64,000 bases of DNA, from contig NZ_LVEJ01000009.1 of the NCBI RefSeq assembly GCF_001648775.1, forward strand, positions 2,065 to 66,064, given 5' to 3'. Source of the stretch: Pseudomonas fluorescens (GTDB taxonomy: Bacteria; Pseudomonadota; Gammaproteobacteria; Pseudomonadales; Pseudomonadaceae). Positions 63,948 to 64,000 of the stretch are shown one piece after another. The translations under genes were made by a program, and so were the position numbers. The notes under the pieces were generated by a model. That model saw nothing but the letters and a program-made list of their open reading frames with translations, searched no databases and had not been told where the DNA came from. How positions within the stretch are numbered: position 1 is the first letter of the stretch; each line of letters opens with the position of its first letter.

Positions 63948-64000
63948 TTAAATGCCTGATTCGTTCTGTTCGCGGGCCAGACGTCGTTCCTGAGCCTGCT
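63948..64000 (-). CDS. C-terminal end of a gene cut by the window edge
   Basis: On the minus strand the frame QAQERRLAREQNESGI ends with TAA at 63948. The basic, alanine-rich end and its place 14 bases before the phosphodiesterase gene suggest a co-transcribed gene. Too little is present to name it. Confidence 0.55.
   Translation of the reverse strand, partial: QAQERRLAREQNESGI

Overview
The window looks like chromosomal DNA of a fluorescent Pseudomonas (P. fluorescens group). This rests on a Pseudomonas-type 23S-5S rRNA pair, on long stretches of Pseudomonas core gene order (uup next to slt; fadB-fadA-topA; sulA-lexA beside psrA; nagZ; mfd; gap; apbE; sthA), on high GC with typical codon use, and on the REP doublets (GTGGGAGCGAGCCTGCTCGCG type) found between genes. 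There is no sign of a plasmid, phage, integrated element or CRISPR array.

Layout. 1-3290: end of the 16S-23S spacer, complete 23S and 5S rRNA genes and the operon terminator. 3467-7000: a stand-alone PBP2 gene, an unknown lipoprotein, and a DUF2975 membrane protein with a Xre-type regulator. 7230-8423: a nitroreductase divergent from a MerR regulator, with an MerR-type 20-bp promoter spacer. 8549-21357: a complete locus for quinohemoprotein amine dehydrogenase (QHNDH), the periplasmic enzyme that oxidises primary amines such as 2-phenylethylamine with a cysteine tryptophylquinone (CTQ) cofactor. 21479-30960: small secreted proteins, an SRPBCC protein, acnA, rlmM, tusA, a MATE exporter and pdxB. 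31217-46292: an ABC exporter, slt, uup, a universal stress protein, the fadBA beta-oxidation operon, topA and small conserved genes. 46375-50323: sulA-lexA with tandem SOS boxes, divergent psrA with overlapping PsrA boxes, nagZ and a methylthioinosine phosphorylase. 50451-64000: a SNF2 helicase, csiV-like gene, mfd, gap, an MFS carrier, apbE, sthA, a glycerophosphodiesterase and the end of one further gene.

The QHNDH locus is the most interesting part. A sigma-54 activator gene is joined by overlapping stops and starts to qhpF (ABC exporter), qhpE (subtilisin-like leader protease) and qhpG (flavin tryptophan hydroxylase). An aldehyde dehydrogenase gene follows on the other strand, then two small membrane-protein genes, then qhpA (di-heme alpha subunit), qhpD (radical SAM thioether former), qhpC (gamma-subunit precursor) and qhpB (beta subunit). 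The gamma precursor has a 28-residue leader and a 79-residue core whose Cys, Asp, Glu and Trp positions agree exactly with the known cross-links of the P. putida enzyme. The sequence also shows a near-perfect sigma-54 promoter before the aldehyde dehydrogenase gene, a weaker one before qhpA, and inverted repeats built from the same half-site (TGTCGC/GCGACA) upstream of both. The enzyme system itself is already described; the shared operator, the two small membrane genes and the altered oxyanion site of QhpE are the parts I cannot place in known descriptions.

Other observations include a possible minus-strand small RNA before fadB, a 37-codon reading frame coupled to nagZ, an inverted repeat of PsrA-like half-sites before fadBA, and apbE standing without the nqr operon that precedes it in P. 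aeruginosa. All functional calls come from reading the sequence and from family knowledge; no searches were run.
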